Source: Adineta steineri (lineage: Eukaryota; Rotifera; Eurotatoria; Adinetida; Adinetidae). Taken from it: a stretch of DNA of 64,000 bases. Below the pieces are notes generated by a model that was given only the letters and a program-made list of their open reading frames with translations, made no database searches and was not told the DNA's origin. Location of the stretch: the NCBI GenBank assembly GCA_905250115.1, contig CAJNOI010000192.1, positions 1-64,000 of the forward strand, in the 5' to 3' direction. Positions 24,529 through 37,223 of the stretch are shown here, piece after piece; position 1 is the first letter of the stretch, and every line of letters begins with the position of its first letter. The position numbers and the translations under genes are program-made.

Positions 24529-24910
24529 CTCTATTGCTATACTTACCAGTTTATAATAACTATATCTATAAATGTATACCATCGTTTGATTTTGATATTT
24601 ACTACGTCATCTAATGAATGCACTTTTATACGAGTAACCTTTTCTTGTCGTTCTTCCTTTTTCTCCGTCGCGTAAAAGCTTTATTTTCACTATCTATGAA
24701 TATTATTATTAATTATTTTCATTAAAAGACAAGTACGTATTGAAACTTTTTCTAAATTGCATTAGTAACAAAGATCGTTGTTAATAGTTCGAGATCTAGT
24801 TACGATACAAACTTTTATGTTGCAAGATTTTTCGTAGTCACAGATTTTATTTGTAAATCGTAGTTGTTGATATTTTACTAAAAGAATATATTTATTGATA
24901 GATATTTTAA

Positions 24911-27900
24911 ATGACGACTTTATCGGGACCAGAAAGACCTGATCTTTTCAAAGATGAATTTCTTCAAGATATTTTTATTCAAACAGCAAAATGTTTTCCA
25001 AATAAAATAGCTCTTCGTTGGCAAAATGAAGAGATTACTTATTATCAGCTGCATCAACGAGCAATGCATTTGGCTTCTGTTTTACAGCAAATGAAAAACA
25101 TCGGTGTAGGTGATCGAGTGGGTATTTGGTTAGCACGTTCCGCTCAGTTACATATCACTATTCTTGCTGTTTTGATGACTGGTGCTACGTATGTTCCATT
25201 CGATGCCGATGCACCACAAGAACGTGTTAACGAAATACTTGATGATTTGCAGATTGTTATTCTTCTTGTCGATTCTCGAGCTTCTATACTACATCCGTTA
25301 GCTTTTAATGTGGAACATTTACACGAGAATTTATTTATCGTTGGCAATATTAATCAAAAAAGAGTAGATACTCATAGAAATTTACCAGCCTATATTATTT
25401 GTACATCGGGTTCAACAGGAAAACCTAAAGCAATTGCTATTAGTCATCGAAGTATCTGTCATTTCATACGTGCTGATAATGAAATGATGCAAATTAAATA
25501 TGAAGATATTGTTTATCAAGGTTCATCAGCTGCATTCGATATGTTTCTTGAAGAAACATTTCTTTCATATTCCGTTGGTGCAACTCTTGTTATTGCTTCG
25601 AAAATGGATATTTTAAAGAGTGATCAATTACATAATTTCTTTATTCATCATTCGATTACTGTATTATTTTGTGTACCAACATTATTACTTCTCATGCATA
25701 ACGATCCAGCACTGAAACTTCGTTTGATCAATACGGGCGGAGAAGCTTGTCCACAGGTAGATGAAATAAAAAAAAACATTTATAGTTTATAAATAGTTGA
25801 AAAAATTCATTCGTTTGTTCTAATAGACACTTGTTGATCGATGGTGGAAAGAAGATCGTATAGTGTTTAATTCTTATGGTCCTACTGAAATAACTGTTGC
25901 TGCTACAGTTCAATCTCTTCGTCCCGGTCAACCGATTAGCATTGGCGCTCCATTACCCAACTATGTATGCTGTCTTCTCGATGAAGTTACTGGTCAACCA
26001 ACATCTGAGATAATAGGTGAATTATGTATTCGTGGACCGGGTATTGCTCTGGGTTATGTCAATCGAGAATCGTTAACAAAAGAGAAATTTACTGAATATG
26101 GATATCGTACAGGTGATCGTGTATCAATTCAATTTGGACAAATTTTTTTCCACGAGCGAATTGATTTACAAGTAAAACTTCGTGGATTTCGTATTGAACT
26201 TGATGAAATTGAACACGAATTACTTCGCTTTGAAAATAGAGTAGTATCGGCTGCTGTAGCTGTGCTCTACGATCAACTAATTGCTTTTATCGTCGGTGAA
26301 CTGAGTGAATTACAAATGCGCGAAGAACTTAGACATCGATTACCTTCCTATATGGTACCTGATCGATTAGTAAAGATCGATGGAGCAATGCCTCGTTTAT
26401 CTAGTGGAAAAATCGATCGCAAAGCTCTTGCTACTCTTTTAGTAAAAGATGATATCGATAAACTGAAGGTTATGGCAATAGAAATTGAGCCAGGTAAGAG
26501 GATTATACTATTAATATAATTGATAAGATTGTTCGAAGGATCTTTAAAAATAATGAATAATATCTATTTCAGAAAGAAATACTACGAATGAACTCGATAG
26601 CAATCGCAAACCACTGGATATTGTTCTTAGTGCTTTTCAAAAGAGTTTTCCACATAAACAACCAAAGCCGGACGATAATTTCTTTATTGATCTTGGTGGT
26701 CATTCATTAATTGCAGCACTTACTATTACTGAACTGCGTCAATGGTTTCCTAGCATTGCATTACATGATTTGTATGAATGTAGAACTGCAGCTAAACTTG
26801 CTGAACGCTTGACTCTATTATCTGATGAGAAGAAAAACGAAACAACTTTAAAGATTCCGAACACTTGCGTCAAGCCTTCATATACAAGAATTATTCTCTG
26901 CAGTGTATATCAAGCAATCGTAGTTCTTATTCTTGGTGGTATAGTCTCACTTGAACTTATTCTACCTTATATTATTTTTGTTCGAATTTTGCATGATCAT
27001 CACGGCATTGGCTATGCATGTCTTGGTGCATACGGAATACTTTTTATTGTACCATTATTTCGACATCTTTTTTCTCTTATTATAAAATGGATTCTTATTG
27101 GTCGATATAAAGAAGGTGATTTTCCTTTATGGGGTTGGATGTATGTCCGATGGTGGACTGTTGAACAATTACGAAATTTAGCTATGCCTGAAACTTTCGC
27201 TGATAGTCCACTGATGAGTATTTATTATCAATTATTCGGCGCCAAAATTGGTCGTAATGTTCATCTTGGTTCTATTAATTGTGAAGCGCCTGATCTATTA
27301 GAAATCGACGATGACACAACAATATCATCGGAAGTTCATTTTCAGACTGCTTTTGTCGAAGATTACACACTAAAATTTCGTCGTATTTATATTGAAAAAA
27401 ATGTCTATATTGGTAGTCGTAGTGTTTTAGGTGGAGAAACAAGAATGAAAGATAATTCTGAATTGAATGATTTATCTTTTCTTCCACCTGCTATATGTAT
27501 ACCTGCAGGTGAAGTATGGCATGGTTCGCCAGCTACCTATTCACATTGTGTTGATTCGAGAGCACCGCCTAACAGCTGGACGAACACTAAAACGACATCT
27601 ATTGGTACTACAATAATTTTTTCAGTAATCGTTCTACTATTCATACCATTGTTCTATTTTATACCAATCATTCCCGGTCTCATTCTTTTTGAATATATCA
27701 ATTTAAAATCTGTTAGAAATTGGATTCAAATTTTTATCTTTAGTCCACTCGTTGGTATTCTATACACATGTTTGGTTATTATACAAATCATTGCAGTTCG
27801 TTATTTAATTGCTGGCAAGCCAAAGGTAGGTATTTATAGTACAAAATCATTAGTTTATATACGAAAATGGTTATTTGACGGAATTTTGGCAATTGCTTTG

Positions 27901-28995
27901 CATATTATTCATACTTTTTATGCAACACTTTACATGATACCTTTTCTACGAGCATTGGGTTTGAAAATTGGTCGACATTGTGAAGTATCGACAGCCGTAG
28001 GAATGGTTCATTCATTGATAGAAATCGATGATGAATGTTTCATTGCTGATGGTGTTCTTCTGTGTAATCCACATATTCAATTTGGACAAATACATTTTCA
28101 GAAAACAACTATTGGTAAACGTGTCTTTATTGGAAATACAGCGATCATTCCTGATGGAAAACAAATACCAAATGAATGTCTAATTGGATGTATGTCTCTA
28201 TTAGCAGATGGATTGCAAACAAAACAATCATGTTTCGGTTCACCTGCATTCGTCCTTCCAAATCGTGAACAACCTCCACCTGATACTTCAGAAACTTCGA
28301 CATATCAACCGAACATTTGTATGGTTTGTCAACGGCTATGTATCGATACAATAAGAATATTCTTACCAAGAATTATTATTGTCATAGAAATTGGTATAGC
28401 TACTGAAATATTTGATCATTTCAATCGATCGATTCATTTTATTTATTGTCTACTCCTACTACCTATTATTTATATGGCTATATTTGTCATACCATCTTTA
28501 GTCTTTTGTATTTCACTTAAATGGTTACTAATAAGAAAATATCGAAAAAATCATTATCCGTTGTGGAGTTGGTTTGTTTGGACATCGGATTTTGTTACAG
28601 TAACTTATGAACAGTTAGCCGTTCCACTTATTCTCGAGTTTCTTCAAGGAACTTACTTTATAGCTCCAATCTTGCGTTGCTTTGGCGCGAAAATCGGTCA
28701 TCATTGTTTTATTAATACAACTCAAATAACCGAATTCGATTTAATTCATATCGGTAATCAGGTTGTAATAAATACTGGAGTAGAACTTCAGACTCATCTT
28801 TTTGAAGATCGTGTTATGAAAATGGGTGAAGTTTGTGTGGAAGATCGGACAAATATTGGTTGTCTATCAGTCATGTTACCAGATACTCGACTGGATTTAG
28901 GTTCAGTATTAGGTCCATTAAGTTTGGTCATGAAAGGTGAAGATATTCCTCCTTATACCTCTTGGCAAGGTATTCCAATTCGAGAATACAACTGA
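24911..28995 (+). CDS. NRPS-like synthetase, epsilon-poly-lysine synthetase (Pls) architecture
   Basis: Exons 24911-25756, 25827-26493 and 26573-28995 give 3936 nt, 1311 residues. Adenylation domain (~1-500): CTSGSTGKPKAIAISH (A3), AAFDMFLEE (A4), NSYGPTEIT (A5), YRTGDR (A7), LRGFRIELDEIE (A8), SSGKIDRKAL (A10 with the catalytic Lys). A carrier domain follows with DLGGHSL, phosphopantetheine Ser at ~549. The C-terminal ~690 residues alternate membrane helices with three left-handed beta-helix (hexapeptide acyltransferase-like) segments starting FGAKIGRN, LGLKIGRH and FGAKIGHH. This A-T-(TM+LbH)x3 order is that of bacterial epsilon-poly-lysine synthetase and its relatives. It should activate an amino acid, load it on the carrier and polymerise or transfer it at a membrane. 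Bacterial origin with introns gained later is my inference. No condensation or thioesterase domain is seen. Confidence 0.9.
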
Positions 28996-29963
28996 ACGGG
29001 CAAGCTAACATAATCTTCGACAGAAGTTTTTGATATCACAATAACTCATCTTTTTTTATTTTTTACATTTACATTGCTTGTTACAATCGTTATATTCGTA
29101 TCCTTTAATAAAAAGCGTTTTATATACGTATTCCCAAGATACCAGAGACAAATGTTTGGAGCAGATTTTTCACATTTGACGACAATTTAAGCAATGGGTG
29201 TGGATATATCTTAGTATACCCACCCTCAAGATTCTGTATTTTAGTAGAACTGAGATCCTCTTTGAAAGAGAAAACGTTTTTTTCTGCGTTCTTTTACTTT
29301 TTCTGTCATATTTCTTAATGTGTCACAAGTCTTTTGTTTTTATGTTTGTCGATGATAATGTTAATTAAAGTATAAACACGCGCAACGTAGGAGTTGTTTT
29401 TCCTTTCTTCGTCTTCGCATACTTATTCAAAGTCAGGATTATAAAATGATGCATCAAATACGACCAACTGTCCTTTCTGACAGCAACAAGAAATAAAATG
29501 CTTGTCGTCTTCGGTGTATTTCTCAGAATTTATGATATTGCTACGGTTGTTTTAAATAATGAAATGCACGATATAGATCGGATGAGTTTACGAGAATTAG
29601 TAATTATTCCACTACAAATTATTCGGCTTTCTCAAAATCAGACGAATTTGTACATATCTCGTGTTTTTCCTAGTTCTAACCGATAAATACGATCAAATTT
29701 CTCTTTGGCTTTCAAACTTTGCATGTCTATTCGAACGTGAATAATGTCATGTCTCCGTCTGACTAAATCTTATAATAATGTTATTCTGTCATAGAAAATA
29801 AATGAAAGTTGCATGCCTTTCTTCACATCTTCTCCGTTGTTATAGTGATAATATGGAATGAAAAAAATAATTTTCTAGAAAGTTAAATAATATAAATTAA
29901 TTGTGTTTCTTTTTCTTCCTTTTTCAGTTGATTCAATAAATCTTTTTCTTATTTTTCTTCTCT
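28996..29963. other. Intergenic or 5' part of the next gene
   Basis: Contains a TGTGGG foldback at 29192-29232. A short open frame from an ATG at 29498 (hydrophobic start, 62 residues) could be an upstream exon of the following membrane protein, but I could not find a phase-consistent splice that proves it. Confidence 0.4.
29192..29232. repeat. TGTGGG foldback repeat, short copy
   Basis: CAATGGGTGTGGATAT, short loop, ATACCCACCCTCAAGAT. Lies about 200 bp past the stop codon of the synthetase gene. Confidence 0.75.
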
Positions 29964-30446
29964 ATGTGTATTTCTTTCACGTCATTATCGAAGTCGTTCA
30001 TCTTCTATTATGCTCTTTTTATTGGGCTGAGCATCTTACCGGAACTGGTATTAATCGGCGTTGGTTGTGCATCATTTTCTTCTCGATTTTCTGTAAACTA
30101 TGATCTACATCGTCTTGTTAAATGGAGTATGGCATTGGCTTGTATCACTCTTCTGTTTAAAATAATTCAACTCCCCTATCTTTCTGCTTACTCGATTTGC
30201 CATCGCCGTAGTCGTCTTTTATCTATGTTAGTCTTATGGGTCGTACTTAATTTGAGCAATTTGCTTTTGGGCATCTTGATTCCTATTCATCTGAGCAAAG
30301 AAAAACAAGAAAAGTCACTTTCTCAATTGCTTCTTTGTGCGAATATCGGTTTATTCTCAATAGAATTAATATTCATGTCAATTGTCTGTTATGGAATGAT
30401 CGGACCAATGTGGTGGATCATGCATCAAGATGACAATCGAATATGA
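29964..30446 (+). CDS. Small multi-pass membrane protein, unknown, 5' end uncertain
   Basis: A reading frame of up to 160 residues with four hydrophobic spans: around FYYALFIGLSILPELVLIGV, WSMALACITLLFKIIQLPYL, MLVLWVVLNLSNLLLGILI and NIGLFSIELIFMSIVCYGMI, ending WWIMHQDDNRI. The spacing of spans and charged loops (HRLVKW, HRRSRLL, HLSKEKQEKS) looks genuine. Translation probably does not start at the first ATG: a strong pyrimidine tract ends in AG at 29991-29992, so this is likely the last exon of a gene beginning upstream. Another open frame overlaps 29928-30103 with similar hydrophobicity, so a frameshift cannot be excluded. No family recognised. Confidence 0.5.
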   Translation: MCISFTSLSKSFIFYYALFIGLSILPELVLIGVGCASFSSRFSVNYDLHRLVKWSMALACITLLFKIIQLPYLSAYSICHRRSRLLSMLVLWVVLNLSNLLLGILIPIHLSKEKQEKSLSQLLLCANIGLFSIELIFMSIVCYGMIGPMWWIMHQDDNRI

Positions 30447-30571
30447 AAACGAGATTAAAATATTCAAACTATTGAATTGTTTGCTTTCGAGATGCAAGAG
30501 TATTAAAATATTAATAAAATGTTTCTCATTTTCTACGAATGCCCGTTTTCCATTCAAGCTAGTTTGTTCCC

Positions 30572-30621
30572 GTGAGAGTGTACGTATGCAATTATTGAAG
30601 ATATACCCACACCCTCAAGAT
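30572..30621. repeat. TGTGGG foldback repeat between convergent genes
   Basis: Left arm CGTGAGAGTGTACGTAT, right arm ATACCCACACCCTCAAGAT. It sits in the 398-bp gap between the 3' end of the small membrane protein gene (+) and the 3' end of the ADP-ribosyltransferase gene (-); nothing else is seen in that gap. Confidence 0.8.
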
Positions 30622-30844
30622 TTCAAACTGATGTAATTAATAATTCGGTCAATATATGTCCATGACTTCTTTATTTAACAGATAGAGAAGTGAAGGTTGT
30701 CTTTCAAAACAAATGACTTTTTAGAGTATGATTGTTCGAAAATAAGTTGTGCTACTTAACAAGCAGATACTTTTTGCTAGACTACAGTAGTTATGATTAC
30801 AATATAAAAGATATGTCTATTTTCTCGTCGGAGAAAATGTTTAG

Positions 30845-33194
30845 TCAATAAGTACTATGAAATAAAGTAGTTGAATACATTCGTTGTGCTTCTTCTCGTT
30901 CATCATTGAATTCACCGTAATATCCATCGATTAAAGTCAATTCGTCGTTTCTCTTCGTCATATGTATCATTCTCATCAATCGCGGTGTAATATCTTTCAT
31001 TTCGGCATTGTGATGGTAAAAAGCATCATTATTTCGATGGAATGGATAGATATTTTCATATATTTGAAATGCCTGTTTGTAGTTATCTAGAGCAGCATTA
31101 TAATTCTTCATTTCTTCGTAAATAACACCAATAGAACAATATAATAGAGCAAGTTTCAATTGATGACTTTTGCTTGTTGATTGTATATTCACATAGATTG
31201 GTAGTGCTTTCAATTGTCGAAATTCTAATGCTGAATAGTAGTCTTTCAATGCCAAGTATAAATCAGATATTGTCATGTAACTTTCAGCTAAAGTTACAGA
31301 TAGATTATGAGATACTGGATTTCGTTCACGGATATATAATGATTGACTGGAATAACTCAATGCTGTCTCATAATCTGCCATTTTTTTATAAACCAAAGCG
31401 AAATTATCGAGTGTATCACATAGAGAAGTGGAATCATTAGTAGCCGGATTTGCCTGGTGAATTGACAGACATTTGTTCAATTGTTCGATTGCCAATTTGT
31501 AATCTCCGTTATTGCAATGAGTCAATGCTAAACTAGTCAGCGGCTTTATTGATAAATGAGTATCATTACCAAAAGGTGTTTGTATAATTTTTACTACTCC
31601 ATGTAAAAGATTTATCCATAGACTAGATTTGTCATATTGCTCTTGCTCGACTATATTTGTAGTCGTAGAAATAGAAGATCCATTCATTTCTAATAGTAGC
31701 GATTGTAGATTAGCAAGACTCGTTTCTCGAGGTAATTCTTCTTGACGATAATGACCAAATTCTTTGAGACAATGTTCATTTTCATTGGCTAACTCAAGTT
31801 CTAAGATCCAATGACTGTCTTCGGCGAGACGTTTCCCAAACGATTTAACACGAAATATTGTACCTAACATAAATAGTACCTCTTCTTCGTCGCCAAGACC
31901 GATGTGACTCAAATGCGAAATCGATGCAAAAGGTTTGGTTGATCGATCAATATTTGTCTGAATCTCAATATGAAATAAGACTGCTAGTTGTGGATCGTCA
32001 CCAGCAAATATCATTGCTACGTTCTCATCTTTTGTAGTTGAGAGAAATGAATTGAAGGAAATATATTGACCAATGGCATTTTGTAGTTGTTGTATTTCAT
32101 GAAACGAAAAACGTTGTCCACGATAGACATGTTTGATGTCTGACAGTGTTGTATTTCGTTGACGTGCGTATTCATCTTTCAATTGTTGATACAAATCTAT
32201 AATATAGCTTTCAATTAGAAGACTTGACAAATAAAATCAGTCACTTACTTTTAATAAAAAATCGATATCGAACGACAATCTGTAAATCCCATTTTCTCAA
32301 TGCTGCATTCAAATGAGCAAAAATACATCCAGGCCGGGTGTACCATTGGATACTCTCATTCACTCGATACACTTGTTGAAATTCTTCAATTTTCCTGCAC
32401 TCTGAACTATTATCAGCAAACTTCTGATAAAGATATGCAATTAATTCATCGTTATTACATGATTCTTGTCTTTTTAATCTAAGAAGAATCTCAATAAACA
32501 ATTGTTGATAGACAAATACGACATTTTGCGATCTTAAATTTTCATGGGATTGTTCATGATGATGAAAAAAATTGATATTACCAACTAATTGACGGTATTT
32601 ATTATCCGTGTAAATACGTTGAATTAAATCATCTCGATGAGTCAGAACATCTTTGACCTAAACATACAAATACACACTTTTTCAAATACAACTATCGATT
32701 GTGCATGTGGAACTTACTTTTTTATAAATTTTACTCCATTGTAAATAGAATTCTATGTTTGAACAATAGACATAGATAGCTGAGACTTGTTTTAGGTCGT
32801 GAATGTATGGTATCAATTGTACCACGAAACAACCAGAGACAATCAAGACGAGAGTTTTGTCAGTTGACAAGATAACTGATTCTCGACATTCGTTTGGATT
32901 CTCAAATATTTTTAATTCATCGATGTTAACAATAGTTCTTAAATCATGTTCAAATTGTTGAGCATTATTGGGATTAGAATCAAGCCAGTACAATGTGGTA
33001 ACTGGTAAGTTGTCTTGATTAATTGAGAATAAATCCATTGATTTGTGGTGAGTGATAAGACAGTCGACAAGAAACGGCGTGTTTCGTGTCGATATTAAAA
33101 TGATGAAATATTCTCCACGTGTTAGCGAAGATTCTATTTGCGTTTTTTGTTCTATTACTGATAAGAGCTTACGATATGATGTGCGTTTCTTCAT
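30845..33194 (-). CDS. Arginine-type mono-ADP-ribosyltransferase with TPR repeats
   Basis: Exons 33194-32718, 32657-32249 and 32196-30845; 2238 nt, 745 residues. The last junction uses a 52-nt intron (32248-32197) that keeps the frame. The N-terminal ~295 residues are a receiver-like alpha/beta region (YFIILISTRNTPFLVDCLI, VILSTDKTLVLIVSG) common in bdelloid proteins of this type. The transferase domain has the R-S-E signature: Arg321 in VYRGQ, Ser348 in SFLSTT, and Glu399/Glu401 in DEEEVLF. The E-x-E pair points to arginine-specific transfer of ADP-ribose from NAD+ to protein. From ~500 onward are at least four TPR/kinesin-light-chain-like repeats with NNGDYKLAIEQLNKCLSI and KMADYETALSYSSQSL, likely for target binding. 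No signal peptide, so probably intracellular. Catalytic residues intact. Confidence 0.9.
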
Positions 33195-33296
33195 TGCCAC
33201 TCATAAAATAGTCTGAATAAGAAAAGAAATACGATTCAAAAAAAAAAAACTTTTCTTCTCGCGGACATGTAATTGGTGGACACTAATTCTGATATT

Positions 33297-33404
33297 TCTG
33301 AGGGCGTATGTGTGGATGTGGATGTGAATGTGCGTTCGGGTGTGAGTGGGTGTGGATATTTTATTTAAAACTAAACTAACACCGGCACCCACACCTACAC
33401 TCTT
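33297..33404. repeat. TGTGGG foldback repeat, long copy
   Basis: Left arm extends over several degenerate units (GTGTGGATGTGGATGTG, then GGGTGTGAGTGGGTGTGG), right arm ACCGGCACCCACACCTACAC. Lies between two minus-strand genes, upstream of the ADP-ribosyltransferase gene. Confidence 0.75.
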
Positions 33405-33518
33405 TAACTTTATTTTACTTTGAAAAAGTGAGGTAAAGTAAAGTAATAAAAACAAAAAAAGAATATATCATGTATCGAAAAATGAATGCTTTTTATTTTC
33501 TCAATTCACTGTATCATA

Positions 33519-35379
33519 TCAATTATAATATTCAAAATGCATATTCAAAATAAGTAATAAAATAGTAATCAGGAGGATGATATTGATGTAATTCGATGAG
33601 CTTTTGTTTACATCTGTAGTACTTGATGATGGTGTAGTAGTCGTCAGTACATCTGTACCACATTGTGCAATACTAATATCATCAAAAGCAACAGCTACTC
33701 GTGTCGGACGCTTTTGGGTAATTCGAAAATAAATTGATTCTGTCGAAGCACAATTAGGTAAACGTTGTTGAACTAATTGCCATCCAAAACTATCATCTAA
33801 TTCATTAGACCAAACAGTTGAAACTGCACAACCATTAGCTGCAATATCTATTTTGGTATTTTTTTGATTAGGTTGGACGTCAGTCGAATTAAGAAAATAA
33901 GAAAATCTAATACACATATCTCTATTTGTTTCGATTAAAGGTGTTTTAAAGTATCCGGTAGTTAAATTTGTTGATGTATTGTCAGAACGTGACCAATAAA
34001 AAAATCGACTACCACTCCAACCACTTGCTTGTCTTGGACCAAGTTCTAGATCACTAATCGTATTTGGTGATTGTATGGTAGTATTGATAACAGATTGTGG
34101 AGAAAGATCTGTATAATCATTCTGTATACCACATGAAGGATCTGATGAAGAATCAAAGTCACAGGTGAATTTAAGACGTGAAGTAGGAGAAAACCATTTT
34201 GAACTATAATCACAAGAACGAATCGAGATTGAATCAATTGCAAATGAACCACCAACTTCATACTGTGAGTCCATGTGAAACAGGAGAGAAAAGTTTCCCA
34301 AGAGTAATGGAGCAAATGCCCAAGACCTATTCGAAAGAAGATCAAAATTATTTTATTTCGAATATTATAGTTTACCATCGATTATTGGTATATATATAAT
34401 TAATCGGATTAACAGGCCAGACTTGCTGAACAGACATTTCATTTTCTTCACTTAAAGCAAAGACTGCAAGTTTATTTAGTTGAACACTAGCTCCAAATCC
34501 ATAATACTGGAAGTTAAGACAAAATCCAGGATCAGATTGTTTAAAACGAAAGATAGGTGTCTGTAAATTTCCAACACCACCAAATTGCAACGAATCTAAA
34601 TTGTTGAGCCAGATATAATGACCTATAAGAATAGTGAATAGTAAAAACAAAAGATCAGAACTATGCAAAGAGTGAAGTTATATTAAGATACCTGTTTTAT
34701 TTCCAATTGAATAGTCAATTGATGGAGCTGTTGAAGTGTAATTTTGTGCTTGTTGTGCTTCGATTGTCGACCAAGTATAAGAATAGTTGGAAAGTGATTT
34801 TAACTCAGGACATAAAGTTTTATCAAAATCACAATCGAAAACTATTGTTGTTGGTGGTCTAGATTGTGAACTAGGGCATATTGAAAGCGACAAATCATCG
34901 ATATCTAATGGGCTCGTCATACTGTTAAATTTTAATAAAAGATAAAAATGATCGGAAAGAATATATGGTATTCCTATAGTCCCGCCACTCCAATCTGAGT
35001 CAGACAAAGGAAATCCAATGTGAGCTCCTGGACTTTGAGATTGTAGATCATCACCTTGAGCATAATTTATATCGAAATCTACTGCACCATCTTTGATGGA
35101 CCACATCCAATGCGTGATACATATTGTTTCATTGGGTCCTAATTCTATCGATTGTGAGCGAATAATAGTTAAAGGTTGTGATACTGAAGTGTTTGTATAA
35201 GTTATGTAATGACCAGAAAGATTTTGATATGTATGGTCAATGTGTGATGATACCTTCTGAACCATCCAATGAGAATCAAATACGAAATCTTCACATGACT
35301 TTTCAAAATCACAGTAAAATGCTTCTGACGATAGCGTTGATATCAAGCTAATAACGAGCAATCCAATTATTGTAACCAT
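33519..35379 (-). CDS. Secreted MAM-domain protein, probably GPI-anchored
   Basis: Exons 35379-34692, 34622-34376 and 34326-33519 with introns of 69 and 49 nt; 1743 nt, 580 residues. An N-terminal signal peptide (MVTIIGLLVISLISTLSSEA) leads into three MAM-like segments opening FYCDFEKSCEDF, FDCDFDKTLCPEL and FTCDFDSSSDPSCG, with the typical DIDDLSLSIC and AFDDISIAQC strands. MAM domains mediate adhesion or receptor dimerisation outside the cell. A Thr/Ser-rich stretch near residue 550 precedes a hydrophobic C-terminus (NIILLITILLLILN) with almost no cytoplasmic tail, which suggests GPI attachment; a single TM anchor is the alternative. Many N-glycosylation sequons. Binding partner unknown. 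Confidence 0.88.
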
Positions 35380-35574
35380 TTTGAGTATTTGTGTTGTTTA
35401 AAAAAAAAGTTGCATATATATAACTGATAAAGAAGTGTGTCAGGTTTGTGTTGTGTAGGAATAATGAATAATGTTTTTTTTTGTTGATATTTGAGTCACT
35501 TTATCAGTGACGCAGTTGCAACACAAGTCTTTTTATTACACTCAAAAAAGAGATTTATTGACGTAGTAAATGAT

Positions 35575-35640
35575 AAAAGAGTGTGATTGTGATTCTCAAT
35601 GTAAAATATGATTTCATCCATACCTACACCCACCCATCTC
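35575..35640. repeat. Degenerate TGTGGG-type foldback
   Basis: Left arm GAGTGTGATTGTGATTCTC is weak; right arm CATACCTACACCCACCC is clearer. A decayed copy upstream of the MAM-protein gene. Confidence 0.5.
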
Positions 35641-36094
35641 TTTAATTTAGTTAAAAATTCGATCAATTTTTTTTGTGACAACAAAAAAGACTTTTTTTTT
35701 ATTTCTGCAGGCGAACTGTATCGATCGGAAGCGCTTATAAGGGAAGAATCATGCAGCATAAGCTAACCACTTAAGCAAATAGAAGATTTGCAAGATGTTG
35801 CAGTTGTTGATGAAATTAAGCAAGAAAATTCTTTTATAACTATTATTACACGTTACCACAAGGAACACGCGGACATAGATAGAAGAGAAGAAATAACAAA
35901 GACACATGAATAAGAACAAGCTCCACGAGAATACACATGAATGCGAAAATGTGTAAAGTAGACTAGTACACAATCGAACAGTACATGTATTTTATGGTCC
36001 GGCAGAAGAGAGATAAGAACGAAAGAATAAAAAAGGTGGTATGTGTAGCAGTATGCAAGCAGTTATTACTCATTGTATGAAGGATGAGTAATAT

Positions 36095-36175
36095 TTGAGG
36101 GTATGGGTTCGGATATGTGGTAGGTGAAAGAGAAGATAGAAACACCCGCATTCATACTAACACCTAAATCCACGC
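36095..36175. repeat. Degenerate TGTGGG-type foldback
   Basis: TTTGAGGGTATGGGTTCGG on the left and ACACCCGCATTCATACTAAC with further C-rich motifs on the right; a run of CACTCACGCC-like motifs continues to about 36205. Confidence 0.55.
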
Positions 36176-36477
36176 GCATGCCGACATCGAAATTCACACT
36201 CACGCCGTTCGTGAGGACACAAATCTTTTTCAGATTTTTCGTATATCATCAAGATTTATCTATCGCTAAAAGATGAAGTCTAAAAGGATTAAACACCTAA
36301 ATATGTTCCCTCGTCAATAAATTCGTGTATGTTTTCTAAATACATTATATTTTGAATGTCTATGCTTCTCACTAACTACGATAATTATTTTCCATTTCAT
36401 AATTTTATTCTACAAGAGTTATACTTAGGTCTTTTCTGTGTTCACCTTAAAATTGTCTTTTACGGACAAGTTCCCAT

Positions 36478-36643
36478 ATTAGAATATATTCAAATAATAA
36501 CATGCATGTGAGATATGATATTAGAATATATTCGAATAATAGCATGCATGTGAGATATGATATTAGAATATGTTCAAATAATAATATACATGTGAGATAT
36601 GATATTAGAATATATTCAAATAATAATATGCATGTAAGATATG
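36478..36643. repeat. 42-bp tandem repeat, four copies
   Basis: Four consecutive 42-bp units starting ATTAGAATATATTCAAATAA and containing ACATGCATGTGAGATATG. Copies differ at a few positions and the last is slightly truncated. Because 42 is a multiple of three, both strands show periodic open frames; I treat these as by-products. Confidence 0.92.
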
Positions 36644-37223
36644 AAAACAAGTTTGCTATCAATCATCGTTTATTACTAAACAACCATAAAGATCATGGAG
36701 TCACGTAAACTTTCTTGATTTATTAATGAAGAAATAACTTAAATGAATACGATCAATCACTGTTTTTCTTTAAGTCAGTATTTATGAGGATAGTCATTCT
36801 ATTCAAATTCTCAGAGTCGATCATGTTGTTTTCTGTATTTCTACAGTATTCTTCAATTCATTCAAGTGAGCATATCGTTAATATTCAATATAATAAAAGT
36901 ATTATAAACGAAATCTAATCAGCATATATATATGAAGAATCTGTCTACTAGTGCTACAAGTTTTCGGCATACGAAACAAAATATCATATCATATCAAGTA
37001 TAGTAAAGATTCTTTTTGATAGCGAAGAAACAACACTTTATTTTCTATTTGTCATTATAATATTTTCCAGTCTATTTTTTGGTCATATATGTATGAAATG
37101 CAATATCATACTAATTCACTTCATCACCACGTCGTTCTAACATTCCCGACATAGGTCTACGAGAAATTAAGAACAACCAATTTCAAGTTTCTATGTTTAC
37201 TCAATTTCTATTAGACTCACGAT

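Larger units (their letters stand above)
21770..24910. other. Intergenic, three foldbacks and one MITE
   Basis: More than 3 kb before the synthetase gene, with three TGTGGG foldbacks (22968, 23427, 24475) and a hAT-type MITE (23596-23798). Purine-rich stretch around 22640-22800. No coding exon is supported. Confidence 0.5.

Noticed and set aside
32197-32248. A 26-nt intron ending at TCAAG in the ADP-ribosyltransferase gene
   Set aside because: Too short and puts the next exon out of frame; the 52-nt alternative ending ATTATAG keeps phase and gives the expected sequence.
36447-36708. Periodic open frames on both strands
   Set aside because: Produced by the 42-bp tandem repeat, whose unit is a multiple of three; no start context or domain.
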